DNA from: Sphingomonas sp. FARSPH
GTDB lineage: Bacteria; Pseudomonadota; Alphaproteobacteria; Sphingomonadales; Sphingomonadaceae
Assembly (NCBI RefSeq): GCF_003355005.1
Contig: NZ_CP029985.1
Span: 2,812,501 to 2,876,500 of the forward strand
DNA length: 64,000 bases
Reading direction: 5' to 3'
The translations under genes were made by a program, and so were the position numbers. How positions within the stretch are numbered: the stretch's first letter is position 1; each line of letters opens with the position of its first letter. Under the pieces are notes generated by a model. That model saw nothing but the letters and a program-made list of their open reading frames with translations, did no database searches and was not told the origin of the DNA. Below, one piece after another: positions 43,637 to 52,918 of this stretch.

Positions 43637-44475
43637 GATTCGTTCGCCATCGCGGCCTCGATATGGCCGAGGGTGTCGATCTCGCAGCGGACGACATCGC
43701 CCGCCTTCAGAAACCGGCGCGGGTCCATCGCCGCGCCGACGCCGCCCGGCGTGCCGGTGAAGATCAGATCCCCGGGCTCAAGCGTCATCGCGGTCGAGAG
43801 ATGTTCGATCTGTTGCCACAGGTCGAAGACGAGGTGCCGGGTATTCGACTGCTGGCGCAGCTCGCCGTTGACGAAGCAGCGCAGGTCGAGCGCGTGCGGA
43901 TCGGGTACCGCGTCGGCGGTCGTCAGCCACGGCCCGATCGGCGCATGCGTGTCGAAGCTCTTGCCGAGCGACCATTGCGGCCCGGCGTGCTGCCACATCC
44001 GTTCGGTCACGTCGTTGCCCACGCAATAGCCGAAGACATGGTCGGCCGCGCGCTCGGCCGGGATATGCTTGCCGCGCCGGCCGATTACCGCGACCAGTTC
44101 GACCTCGTAATCGGGCGTCGCGGTGCCGCGCGCGATCAGGATCGGGTCATAGGGGCCGTTGATCGAGGTCTGTGCCTTCGTGAACCAGACCTGCCGCTGC
44201 GGTGTTTCCATCTTCGATTCCGCGATATGGTCGGCATAGTTGAGCCCGATCGCCCAGATCTTGCCGGGACGCTCTATCGGCGCCGCCAACTTCACCGAGG
44301 CAAGCGGCATCGCGTCGTCCGCCGCCGCCGCGCGCGCCTCCAGATCGGGCCGCAGGCGATCCCAGTCGGCGATCAGGTCGATCATCGTGCCGTCATGGCC
44401 GGTCGGGATGACGCGATCGTCGACGACGATCCCCGTCCGCAACCCGCCCGCGTGACGATAGGTAGCCAGTCTCAT
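43633..44475 (-). CDS. Fumarylacetoacetate-hydrolase-family protein
   Basis: 280 residues from the ATG overlapping the dioxygenase stop (ATGA). Family marks: KIWAIGLNYADHIAE, DYEVELVAVIGRRG with metal-binding acidic residues, YCVGNDVTERMWQ and GDLIFTGTPGGVGAAMDP. Members hydrolyse or hydrate ring-cleavage products of meta pathways. Position after an extradiol dioxygenase supports that role. Confidence 0.85.
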   Translation of the reverse strand: MRLATYRHAGGLRTGIVVDDRVIPTGHDGTMIDLIADWDRLRPDLEARAAAADDAMPLASVKLAAPIERPGKIWAIGLNYADHIAESKMETPQRQVWFTKAQTSINGPYDPILIARGTATPDYEVELVAVIGRRGKHIPAERAADHVFGYCVGNDVTERMWQHAGPQWSLGKSFDTHAPIGPWLTTADAVPDPHALDLRCFVNGELRQQSNTRHLVFDLWQQIEHLSTAMTLEPGDLIFTGTPGGVGAAMDPRRFLKAGDVVRCEIDTLGHIEAAMANES

Positions 44476-45494
44476 GCCGTCTTCTCCCGTTGGCGGAAGC
44501 GAAAGAGGCGTCGGGCGCGCACGTTCAGCGCCATCAGCCGGCCGATCGTGCGCGGGCTCGGCGCCAGCCGCCGCGCGAACATCGGATGCGGGGAGCCCCA
44601 TTGTACCGACAGCAGATCGTCGACGGTGGCGACGTTCGATCCGTCGTCGGCGGTGAAGCGATCGCCGTCGGTCCAATGTTCTAGCTCGTGGCCCCAGGGA
44701 TCCTTCCAATAATCGAAGATCTGGCTGCCGAGGATGTGGCGGCCGACGCCCCACGCCGCTTTGTGCTTTCGCGTGCGCAGATGATCGTGGCCCAGCATCA
44801 AATCGTTGAGACCCAGCACTTCGAACGCGGCATGGTTGAAGCCCGGCCCGCTCGGCAGTTGCGCGAGGAACAAGGTGTGATGGTCTGACGGTTGGTCGCC
44901 GCGGTCGCAGCGCATGAACGCGCCCATCGCGACGCCGCTCGATGCCTCGATCTCGTCGGAGGTGATGAACCCGAAGCGCGCCTTGTACCAATTCTCCGAC
45001 CTGCGGAAGTCGGCGACATTGAGGACGCAATGGCCGAGGCGGAATATGTGCGACGGGCCGGGCGTGGTGCGCACCGCGCGGCGGGATCGGAGGAAATCGG
45101 CGGCCGAGTTGAACGGCCATTCGGGCTCTGGGGGAGGCGGGCTCTCCCACGCCTGACCGGCAACGATCTCGACCAGATTACCGTCGGGATCACGCAGGCT
45201 GACGACGTGCCCGCCGCCCGGCGCCTGAAAGGGCTCCACGGTTACGCCCTCGGCCGCGGCGAGGCGGGCCAGATCCTTGATGCTCGCCGCCCGCAGGCCC
45301 AGCCCCGCGAACCCGGGCTCGCCCGGCCCGGTCGCATGGAGAAACGGTGCGCCGTTCAGTCCGCGCGCATAGAGGACGCCGGCGTCCTCGAACGTCGACA
45401 GGCCGAAGTCCTGGAGGAATGCCGCCATGCACGGCAGATCGGGTGCGGTGAAGCGGACATGGGCGATGTCCTCGACACGGATGAGGGGCTCCAC
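44472..45494 (-). CDS. Type I (VOC) extradiol ring-cleavage dioxygenase
   Basis: 340 residues, two VOC modules (about 8-115 and 148-285). The C-terminal module carries the 2-His-1-carboxylate iron ligands: His155 (RLGHCVLNV), His221 (GFNHAAFEV) and Glu272 (GHELEHW). It cleaves a catechol next to the hydroxyls. First enzyme gene after the receptor, 15 bases downstream of it. Confidence 0.83.
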   Translation of the reverse strand: MEPLIRVEDIAHVRFTAPDLPCMAAFLQDFGLSTFEDAGVLYARGLNGAPFLHATGPGEPGFAGLGLRAASIKDLARLAAAEGVTVEPFQAPGGGHVVSLRDPDGNLVEIVAGQAWESPPPPEPEWPFNSAADFLRSRRAVRTTPGPSHIFRLGHCVLNVADFRRSENWYKARFGFITSDEIEASSGVAMGAFMRCDRGDQPSDHHTLFLAQLPSGPGFNHAAFEVLGLNDLMLGHDHLRTRKHKAAWGVGRHILGSQIFDYWKDPWGHELEHWTDGDRFTADDGSNVATVDDLLSVQWGSPHPMFARRLAPSPRTIGRLMALNVRARRLFRFRQREKTA

Positions 45495-45509
45495 GAGCGA
45501 TCCTTTCGG

Positions 45510-47723
45510 TCAGTAGCGGACGCTGAACTGCAACGTGATCGTCGTCGGCCGCTCCGACACGGCATTGTAATTGCCGGCGGGCAGGAACGGCGTCGGGAAC
45601 ACGAAGGCGGCGCTGTTGTCGTTGGCGAGGTTGCGGCCGATCAGCCGCAGCTCCCAGCGCTTATCCACCGCGCCCACCGCGACGCTCGCGTTTATCGGCG
45701 TGAACGGCGCGCTGACCGGCACCGCCGGATCATTCTGCGACGTGCGGCTGGAGCGATGGTCGACTGAGGCATCGACGCCGAGCTGCAGCCCGCGGCCGAT
45801 CGCCGATTGATAGCTGATCCCGGCGCTGCCCTGGAGTTCGGGCGACAGCGGAATGCGCGCGTCGGTCTGCCGGTCTCGGACGTGCGCATAGGTTCCGTTG
45901 GCGAACAGCCGCAGGCCCGTGAGCGGCGACCACCAGCTCTCGATCTCGAAGCCGCGGCTGCGCAGATTCTGATTGGTGATGTCGAAGCTGACACCGTTGA
46001 AGGTCACCGTTTGGAACCCGTCGACATCGGTATTGAACACCGAAAGATTGAGCAGCCAGCGCCGCCCGGCGTCCTGCAACTTCACGCCCGCTTCGAGCGT
46101 TCGGGCGCGCTCGCTCGAATATTCGGCGCGGTCGAGGAGAGTGGTGTTGGACGCAAAGCCGCCGCTCTTCGTCCCCTTGCCATATGAGACGTAAAGCATC
46201 GCGTCGCGGGTCAGGTCGAACTGCACGCCGCCCGAATAATCGAGATTGTTCTCGCGCCGGTCGCGGCCAAAGCTGGCGTAGGGCGGGCTTGCGACGATCG
46301 AGTAGAAGCCGGGCATCGTCGCGACCCGGCCGAGAACCACCGACTTGTTTTCGTGGGTGTAGCGCAACCCACCTTCCAGCCGCAGCCGGTCGGTGACCCG
46401 ATAGGTCGATTGACCGAACACCGACTCCGTTTTGGTGCTCTGGTCGAAATCGGTGCGCGACGTCCCCGTCAGGAGCACGCCCGGAACAGGGCCGAACGGA
46501 TAGTTGGCGGCGATCGTCGTCTGGTTGAAGAGGTGGTTGTCGATGTAGAGCGCACCGATGACGTAATCGAGCGGCCGCGATGCCGGCGACACCAGCCGCA
46601 CCTCCTGCGAGAATTGCCTGGACCGTTCGAGCACCGACCGCGTCGCCCAGTTTCCGGCTTGCCCATCGGCATCGAAATCGTTGGCGTCGTGATACCGCGA
46701 ATAGCCGGTGATCGAGGTGAGTGTGTATTCCCCGAGCTTCAGATTGGCGGTCAGGCCATAACGATCGTTCAGCAACCGCTCGGCTTGCTCTCCGCCGGGC
46801 ACGCCGAAATAGGTTGCGTTGCGCCGGTCGAGCTGCGTGTCGAGCGTGCCCGGAAAGCCGCCAAGCTGCTGCAGCAGCGGCGCGAGCGGCGGTGCCGAAG
46901 AGATCGCGATGAACTCGGTCGGGTTACCCCGGACACGCGTGAGGTCGTGTTGCGCCAGCGCGGTGACGTCCAGTGTCGATGTCGGCTTCCAAACAGCGAT
47001 GCCGCGGATCGCGTCGTCATGGGTCCGCGGGTTCCGATCGTCGTTGATGACGTTGTAGACCCAGCCGCCATCGTAGCTGCTCTGCCCGGACACCCGCACG
47101 CGCAGCGTGTCGCTCAGGGGCACGTCGACGCCGCCGCCGAACACCCGCGACCCCAGCTTGAAATCATAGGCGGTGCGCGCATCGATCTCGAAGGTTGATC
47201 CCGGCTTGCGTGTGATGAGGTTGATCGCACCGAGGCTCGTGTTCTTGCCGAGTAGCGCCGCTTGCGTGCCGCGGATCACCTCGATCCGTTCGACGTCGAA
47301 CAGCGATCCTGCGAACTCGCGGGCGCGCGGTGCGTAGATTCCGTCGACGAACAGGCTGACCGAGCTGTCGAATGACGGCGCGCCTGGAGCCGAACCGAGG
47401 CCGCGGATCGTGACGCCCGCCTCGGCACCCGCGGGTGGCTTGGCGATGGTGACACCGGGCGCGATCGACGGCAAATCGGCGATCGAGGCGAGGCCGGTCT
47501 TGGCGATCGCCTCGGGCGTGACGACGCCGATCGAGATCGGTATGCGCTGCGCTGTCTCGTCGCGGCGGCGCGCGGTGACGACGATGTCGCCCTTGTCTAC
47601 GGCGGGCGCATCGGCCGCGGCGGGAGTCGAGGCCTGATCCTGCGCCTGAGCAACGCTCGCGGTAAGCGCCGCGGCGCTGCCGGCGAGTAACATCGTCGAA
47701 ATGCGACGGACCGATGGCGTCAC
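45510..47723 (-). CDS. TonB-dependent outer-membrane receptor of the aromatic operon
   Basis: 737 residues. The GTG at 47723 has GGGGAGGAA upstream and a good signal peptide (MLLAGSAAALTASVAQAQ). TonB box DIVVTARRR, plug (TGLASIADLPSIAPGVTI; AGVTIRGLGSAPG; VERIEVIRGTQAALLGKN) and a barrel ending in TTITLQFSVRY. The class is that of sphingomonad iron/aromatic receptors. It heads the operon and presumably imports the aromatic substrate. Confidence 0.86.
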   Translation of the reverse strand: MTPSVRRISTMLLAGSAAALTASVAQAQDQASTPAAADAPAVDKGDIVVTARRRDETAQRIPISIGVVTPEAIAKTGLASIADLPSIAPGVTIAKPPAGAEAGVTIRGLGSAPGAPSFDSSVSLFVDGIYAPRAREFAGSLFDVERIEVIRGTQAALLGKNTSLGAINLITRKPGSTFEIDARTAYDFKLGSRVFGGGVDVPLSDTLRVRVSGQSSYDGGWVYNVINDDRNPRTHDDAIRGIAVWKPTSTLDVTALAQHDLTRVRGNPTEFIAISSAPPLAPLLQQLGGFPGTLDTQLDRRNATYFGVPGGEQAERLLNDRYGLTANLKLGEYTLTSITGYSRYHDANDFDADGQAGNWATRSVLERSRQFSQEVRLVSPASRPLDYVIGALYIDNHLFNQTTIAANYPFGPVPGVLLTGTSRTDFDQSTKTESVFGQSTYRVTDRLRLEGGLRYTHENKSVVLGRVATMPGFYSIVASPPYASFGRDRRENNLDYSGGVQFDLTRDAMLYVSYGKGTKSGGFASNTTLLDRAEYSSERARTLEAGVKLQDAGRRWLLNLSVFNTDVDGFQTVTFNGVSFDITNQNLRSRGFEIESWWSPLTGLRLFANGTYAHVRDRQTDARIPLSPELQGSAGISYQSAIGRGLQLGVDASVDHRSSRTSQNDPAVPVSAPFTPINASVAVGAVDKRWELRLIGRNLANDNSAAFVFPTPFLPAGNYNAVSERPTTITLQFSVRY

Positions 47724-47848
47724 AGCTTCCTCCCCACTGGCTGGCCGGTTCCATGCCGGCTTTAGTTCGCTCCGCCGCGGATGGTGCGGGCGCCGGTCTG
47801 GATGCGCTGTTGCGGTCCTTTCGAGAAACGAAGATGCGTGACGGCTTG

Positions 47849-47865
47849 CATCACGCTGCGTGATG
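47849..47865. promoter_or_regulatory. Perfect palindrome CATCACG-CTG-CGTGATG, likely LysR operator
   Basis: Seven-base arms with a three-base centre lie 33 bases before the LysR start and 126 bases from the receptor start, in the only divergent gap of the cluster. The size and place fit a LysR-type recognition site. A half-site-like GCGTGACGG lies just upstream. Confidence 0.6.
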
Positions 47866-47897
47866 GTTAGCTTTACCTGATCAGGGGAGGACATCCA

Positions 47898-48839
47898 ATG
47901 AGCAGGGCGGTTGAAGGTCGGCTACGCACGATCAACCTCAATATGCTGCCTGTGCTGCACGCCGTTTTGAAGCATCGCAATCTCACGCGCGCCGCCGACG
48001 AGCTCAATCTCACGCAATCCGCCGTCAGCAACATCCTGAAGCGACTCCGCGACCATTTTGGCGACGAATTGCTGGTGCGGGACGGCCGCGGTTTCCGGCT
48101 GACCGACCGCGCACAGCGGCTGCTCGATCCACTCGACACAGCCTTGCGCACCTTGGGCGAAGTGGTTGCGCGTGACCCGTTCGAGCCGGGGACCGCCTCG
48201 CGCCATTTCCGGATCGCCACGGCCGATCACCTCGCAGCCACCATGCTTCCACAGATCGCAGTGATGCTGGCGGACGAGGCGCCGAACGTCACGGTTCAGA
48301 TGGTAACGGCGAGCGGTCGTTCCGCTGAACGGTTGTTGGCCGAGGAAATCGACCTGATCCTCTCACCGGTGCAGATCGTGCGAGCGCTGATGCAAACATC
48401 GCAGCGGCTGCGGGCGGGGCTCATGACCGAGGACCTGCTGGTCGAGCCCTTCGTGTGCATCGCACGCGACGACGAAGGATCAAGCGACACGATCGACTAT
48501 GCCGACCGGCCGCATGCCACGTTCGCGCTCGAGGTCGACTTCGCCGCCAGCCTTGAACAGACGTCGCTCGACGAGCGGGGTGAGGCGCAGTTCAACAGAG
48601 TGATGAGCTCCAATTTCACGATCCTGCCGCTCATCGTGGCAACTTCGAACTGCGTAGCGCTCGTGCCGCGCGGCGTCGCCAGGCTGGCCGCCCGATCCCT
48701 GCCGCTTCGCATCCTTTCCCCGCCCATACCCGTGCCCGACCTCGAAATGGTCGCGATCTGGAGCCGACGCCGCACGACCGACCCAGCCTTGCTCTGGCTC
48801 CGCCGCCTGATGCGCCGCGCCGCGGAGCATACTCGCTAG
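47898..48839 (+). CDS. LysR-family transcriptional regulator, NodD/NahR-like
   Basis: 313 residues. Winged helix at about 15-75 (NLNMLPVLHAVLKHRNLTRA; LNLTQSAVSNILKRLR) and a periplasmic-binding-like effector domain. The LNMLPVLHAVL start and ADHLAATMLPQ segment are typical of the NodD/NahR branch that senses aromatic ligands. It is transcribed away from the aromatic operon and is its probable activator. Confidence 0.87.
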   Translation: MSRAVEGRLRTINLNMLPVLHAVLKHRNLTRAADELNLTQSAVSNILKRLRDHFGDELLVRDGRGFRLTDRAQRLLDPLDTALRTLGEVVARDPFEPGTASRHFRIATADHLAATMLPQIAVMLADEAPNVTVQMVTASGRSAERLLAEEIDLILSPVQIVRALMQTSQRLRAGLMTEDLLVEPFVCIARDDEGSSDTIDYADRPHATFALEVDFAASLEQTSLDERGEAQFNRVMSSNFTILPLIVATSNCVALVPRGVARLAARSLPLRILSPPIPVPDLEMVAIWSRRRTTDPALLWLRRLMRRAAEHTR

Positions 48840-49259
48840 CTCCGCATGGCAGCGGCTATGAGCGCGCGCGAACTAGATTTACGAATGACTGAAGCTGGAA
48901 CGGCCGGGATGCAGCCTGGATGTCTAATTGTGGGGCTCTCCCGTCACGGCCCGATGCTGGAGCGAAGATTCCCCGATGTTGGGCTGAGGCTCACCATTTG
49001 AGCGCGCTGCTCTCGGAAAAACTTGGCTCGCTCAATGAGCCCGCCCGCTCGCAGACTACACGATCACATGCTCGCCTCTTGGCCGGGCCGTTTACTCGCC
49101 GAGCGCGTCGAGGTCGGACAGCGCATTCCTCGGAAGCATCAGCAATTCTGCCGCAAGGTTCTCCGCGAGATGTGCGACGATGCACCGCACACGGAGCGGA
49201 TTCTGATCTGGCCCCCGTTCGCGGAGCGGACTTGAGCGGTTGCTGAACCCAGAGCGCGA
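48840..49259. other. Gap without a recognisable gene
   Basis: No frame here resembles a known protein. One minus-strand stretch (about 49092-49200) reads like a protein end (HLAENLAAELLMLPRNALSD) but has no start or partner. It lies between LysR and an IS3 relic. Confidence 0.3.
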
Positions 49260-49510
49260 TGCTCGCGACGAACGCATTTTGAGTCCCGAACGGGGATGAT
49301 TGTTGTAGTCCTCGATCCATCCCGCAAGCGCTGTCAACGCGGTGCGCCCATCGGGAGCGGTGAGACGCGGACATAATCACGTTTGATGGGATGCACGAAG
49401 GCTTCGAAGATGCCGTTGGACTTTGGGCTACGGACACCCGTGAAACGGGGTTTGAACTCGAGCTGCCCGGCAAATGTCCGTGTTTCGCGAGCGATATAGG
49501 CCGAGCCCGA
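49260..49510 (-). pseudogene. Relic of an IS3-family transposase (orfB)
   Basis: The minus strand encodes the end of the DDE domain in two frames: GSAYIARETRTFAGQLEFKP, then SPKSNGIFEAFVHPIKRDYV with the catalytic Glu, then WIEDYNNHPRSGLKM. The N-terminal part and the stop region are missing. Confidence 0.7.
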
Positions 49511-49700
49511 CAGCTGCCTATCGGGAGCGCTAGTGGCGCGATGTAAGGGCGCCGGCACTTGACCCCGTCCAGGGCAGCGCCCCTAGTTTTGCCGCTACCC
49601 GGACGACGACCGAGAAGGTGCGCGTGGTTTGCGCCAGCGCGGTGGCCAGCGCGAGCGTGCCCCGTGGCTTCGACCAGCCCGGCCGGGAACCTTGGCTGCA

Positions 49701-50795
49701 TCACCGGGGCTCGCTGAGCGGTCCCGTCGGGAGCGTGGCGAACGTCGGCTCGCCGGTTCCCGTCTGGATCCGGACCTGCACGTCGCCCACTGCGTTCCGC
49801 ACGGCGGGCGTCCCGACGAGTTTGGCGAGACGCTCCCGGGCGCGCCGGATGCCGGGCCACGGGTCAGCGGCAGGTCGGCCAGGCGTTCCGGCGAGCCGGC
49901 CGCTCTGGAAGCGAAAGAGCATGATCTGGCTGTCGTTCTGGGCGATCAGCCAGGCGCGGTTACCGGTCGGCGGCATCCAGGGCGCGCACCGGTCGTAGAA
50001 AGTCGTGACCCCTTTCCGGGCATGCCACAGCCCGAAGCCGGCCGGAGGGCCTCGCGCGTCGTCGACGTCGAAGCCGACCATGAGCCGGTCGTTGCCATCG
50101 GCCGCCGTCAGGTCCCTGATCCGCTCCACACCCTCCAGGGTCGTCTTGAAGTCGGCCCCAATCAGGAGACCGCTCACCTCCCGGTCGTGGAGCCTCCCGG
50201 TGAGCGCGACCGTGTGTCGCATCATGTTCGCGCGGGCTTCGGGATCGGAGCTGGCCAGCAGCTCCAGCCTGAACTCCGGGTCGAGCGCCTTGTCCTCGAT
50301 CATGTCCGCGATTTCGCGCGGCTGCTGGTGCGCCTCGGCCGCTCCCGCCTCCGTGCGCAGCCGCTCGGCTGCGCGTGCGAAGCCGCCGTTCAAGTCGCCG
50401 GCTGGCGAACCGTCATGCGCCGTCAGCCCTTCCTCTCCAAGTTCGAAGTGGCGGCTGCCGTCGCGTGAGGCGATGAGGAGTGGCGCTTGCCCATCCGCGG
50501 TCCAGAACGCGCAGTCGGGCTCCACGTCAAAGCGGCGCTCGACGTGCCCCGTCAGGCGGAGGACAATAAGCCGCTGCGGCCCGAGCCACACCGCCTGCTC
50601 GGGCATTTCGAGGTAAAGCAGGCCGCCGGTCGTCTCGAGTGCCATCGACAGCAGGGCGGCGGTCTGCGCCTCGTCACTGATCGTGCCGCCGCAGATGACG
50701 CGGAACGCGTCTGGGCTTGGGCGTGCACCGGGCGTGTCGAGCAGCCGCATCGTCGCCTCCGCGTATCGGAGGTGTGGATCGTTGATCATCTTCAT
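49701..50795 (-). CDS. Unknown protein, last gene of the accessory operon of the mobilisable element
   Basis: 364 residues starting MKMINDPHLRYAEATMRLLD; the start overlaps the previous stop. It is soluble, mixed alpha/beta, with no recognisable motif or signal. The last third contains an Arg/Pro-rich segment. The strict gene overlap with its neighbours suggests a shared job in maintenance or transfer of the element. Confidence 0.6.
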   Translation of the reverse strand: MKMINDPHLRYAEATMRLLDTPGARPSPDAFRVICGGTISDEAQTAALLSMALETTGGLLYLEMPEQAVWLGPQRLIVLRLTGHVERRFDVEPDCAFWTADGQAPLLIASRDGSRHFELGEEGLTAHDGSPAGDLNGGFARAAERLRTEAGAAEAHQQPREIADMIEDKALDPEFRLELLASSDPEARANMMRHTVALTGRLHDREVSGLLIGADFKTTLEGVERIRDLTAADGNDRLMVGFDVDDARGPPAGFGLWHARKGVTTFYDRCAPWMPPTGNRAWLIAQNDSQIMLFRFQSGRLAGTPGRPAADPWPGIRRARERLAKLVGTPAVRNAVGDVQVRIQTGTGEPTFATLPTGPLSEPR

Positions 50796-51025
50796 ATCTG
50801 ACCTGCCTTCCTGTCCGGGAGGGATAGCCGCGGGTATGGCATCGCCGCCCCCGGAGCCGTGCCGCCCGACCTCGCCTCAACCGAAACCCGTTGTCCGCCC
50901 CGTCGTTGGCGGAGCTGCTCCCAGGGGGACTGTACCTGCGGATCGAGGCCGTTCTGCTCGATCGTCAGCCTGGCGACCGGCGGTCCGAGCATTTCGAGAT
51001 GTAGCCGCTCTGGAGGATCGCGCAT
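50792..51025 (-). CDS. Small unknown protein
   Basis: 77 residues (MRDPPERLHLEMLGPPVARL). It starts 3 bases after the 54-residue gene and overlaps the 364-residue gene by four bases. Arg/Pro-rich, no motif. Accepted mainly for its coupling to both neighbours. Confidence 0.45.
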   Translation of the reverse strand: MRDPPERLHLEMLGPPVARLTIEQNGLDPQVQSPWEQLRQRRGGQRVSVEARSGGTAPGAAMPYPRLSLPDRKAGQI

Positions 51026-51028
51026 GTG

Positions 51029-51193
51029 TCACGACCATTGGCGGGCCTTGCCCGCCGTCCTGATCGCCGCCTGCAGGTGGATGGCGTCGGCGAGCAGCCC
51101 CGCCTTCTCGTAGCGGTCGGCGGCTGCCTGAAGCCGGGCCGAGTGTTCCTCCCGGACTTGCCGCCGAAGCTCCTCACTTGTGCGGCGGCTCAC
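51029..51193 (-). CDS. Very small unknown protein
   Basis: 54 residues from a GTG overlapping the previous stop (GTGA). A single charged helix pair (TSEELRRQVREEHSARLQAA; AGLLADAIHLQAAIRTAGKA), probably coiled. The coding pattern is the same as in its neighbours. Confidence 0.45.
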   Translation of the reverse strand: MSRRTSEELRRQVREEHSARLQAAADRYEKAGLLADAIHLQAAIRTAGKARQWS

Positions 51194-52878
51194 GGTCTGG
51201 AACCGCCTATATGGGACGTCGCGGCAAGGCCGTTCTTGCCATGGCCGTAGCCGGCGCGCCTGGTGATGCCGAGCCGCCGGCGGATGCTCGGCTTCTTCTC
51301 GAGCTGCTGGATAGCATGGGCGATCTGAGGGTTGCCGCTGATCGGCCCGATGGCGCAGGCCAAGTCGCAGACGACCCGTACGGTCTCCGCGGACCAGGAC
51401 AGCTGAGCGAACCGGGGTCCGAACGCGCGACGCAGGATGCCGAGTGACTGCCGCATCATGGTGCGGTGCCTCGCGTGCGGGGCGCGGTGGAGCCGCCCGC
51501 CACGGCGGATATCGATGAACATGCGCCAGAACGCCGCGTCCCGGGTCGGCGTCAGCCACATGGTGGGATCGAACCGGGCTCCGGAGCCGCCACCCAGGCG
51601 CTGCGGCAGATGGAGATTGGCCATGCGAAGGGCGATTTTGCGGTTGTGGTCGAGGAGGATGTCAGCGCCGGCGAACTTGCGCGAGCCCTCGATGTAGCTC
51701 GTCGCGGCGGCAACCAACGCTGCCTGCGCCGCCGGATCGGCGCTCGCGCGGATGGCGGAGGCGAGCGTGACCAGCTGCGGCCGGGTCGAAGTTGGGGCGC
51801 GACCCGCAGGGCGCGGGAGGTTTGGTACACGCCTCGTGGGGTAGGTGTCGCGCACACCGTCCAGCGCGATCAGCGGCAACACGGCGTTGGTCTGGCCGTA
51901 CCAGCGAAACAGATTGTGGTCGCGCAACATGGGGCGCTTCCGCTCGTGCGAGGGGCCTGCCCGATGAGCATCCGACGCGGGTGGCAACGGCGGCAATGCG
52001 AACACCTTGGCCATAACCTCGCGCACTTGGGTATGATCGCCGAAGGTGCTGGCCGGCCCCGGGATTGCACCCCGGGCGGCCGCCCAGAGCGGATAGCCGG
52101 CGGGCAGGCCGGCGATCTGGCTCGTGGAGCGGTCGAACAGGAGATCGCTCACCGCGCCCGATGAGAAGCAGGCATAGTCCAGCCAGCGGTAAATCTCGTG
52201 CAGATCGCCAGGTTTGAACCATGATGACAGCGGCGCTTCCGACCGCAGCGCATCGAGAAAGTCGGGCCGGCCGATGATCGCGCGAGCGCGAGCGAGGTGC
52301 CGCATGACGAGATGCGCGCGTTCGAGCTCGGCAAGGATCATGAACCCGTGGACGAGTTCGTGCCGGAACGGGCTACGCTCGACAACCAGCCGCAGTCTCG
52401 GCCAATGCCGGCAGGCAAGCGCGAACTCATTGCTGAGCAGCAGCGTCCAAGCCTGGGGACATTCCGCGCGCATCGCTGCGGTTGCGTCGAACAGCCAGGC
52501 CGGCGTGAACCGGAACAGGTCCATCAGCGCGTCGTCGCATGCCGGATCCAGTCCGGTGATCTGCTCGACATAGGCGAAATAGTCTGCGATCGTCAGCGGC
52601 AGCCGGAAAGGCTGGCGAGCATCGGCGGTGTCGCCGTGCGCCTGGGCGAGCGGCGAGAAGCACAGTTTGACGTACCGCCCCCCGGTCTGCACCGGCCAGC
52701 CGTTGACCCCGGGCTCGCCCGGATAGTCGAGGCCCGCCACCAGATACCGCCTGATCCGCCGGGCGAGCAGCGGCGTGATCGAAGCTGGCGCGACGATATC
52801 GGCACGGCCGTTCAGCCGGTCCAGCAACCGGTGACGGAGGATCAACGCCTCGATTTCGGTGATGACGATGCTCTTCAT
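51190..52878 (-). CDS. Large unknown protein of the accessory operon
   Basis: 562 residues, helical and Arg-rich, no signal or membrane segment. Motif-like parts are HELVHGFMILAELERAH and HNLFRWYGQTNAVLPLIALD. The HE-x2-H at about residue 171 resembles a zinc-protease motif, but the surrounding residues do not convince me. It starts 40 bases after the coiled-coil membrane protein. Confidence 0.55.
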   Translation of the reverse strand: MKSIVITEIEALILRHRLLDRLNGRADIVAPASITPLLARRIRRYLVAGLDYPGEPGVNGWPVQTGGRYVKLCFSPLAQAHGDTADARQPFRLPLTIADYFAYVEQITGLDPACDDALMDLFRFTPAWLFDATAAMRAECPQAWTLLLSNEFALACRHWPRLRLVVERSPFRHELVHGFMILAELERAHLVMRHLARARAIIGRPDFLDALRSEAPLSSWFKPGDLHEIYRWLDYACFSSGAVSDLLFDRSTSQIAGLPAGYPLWAAARGAIPGPASTFGDHTQVREVMAKVFALPPLPPASDAHRAGPSHERKRPMLRDHNLFRWYGQTNAVLPLIALDGVRDTYPTRRVPNLPRPAGRAPTSTRPQLVTLASAIRASADPAAQAALVAAATSYIEGSRKFAGADILLDHNRKIALRMANLHLPQRLGGGSGARFDPTMWLTPTRDAAFWRMFIDIRRGGRLHRAPHARHRTMMRQSLGILRRAFGPRFAQLSWSAETVRVVCDLACAIGPISGNPQIAHAIQQLEKKPSIRRRLGITRRAGYGHGKNGLAATSHIGGSRP

Positions 52879-52918
52879 CGACCAGTTCTAGGCGGGAGGG
52901 GCATTTTCGCCAAACCGC

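Noticed and set aside
48991..49860. 289-codon minus-strand frame
   Set aside because: It overlaps the 364-residue gene and the IS3 relic in another frame and has no protein-like motif.
51190..52878. HELVH in the 562-residue protein as a zinc protease
   Set aside because: The spacing fits HExxH, but there is no third ligand or fold context, so I leave the protein unnamed.
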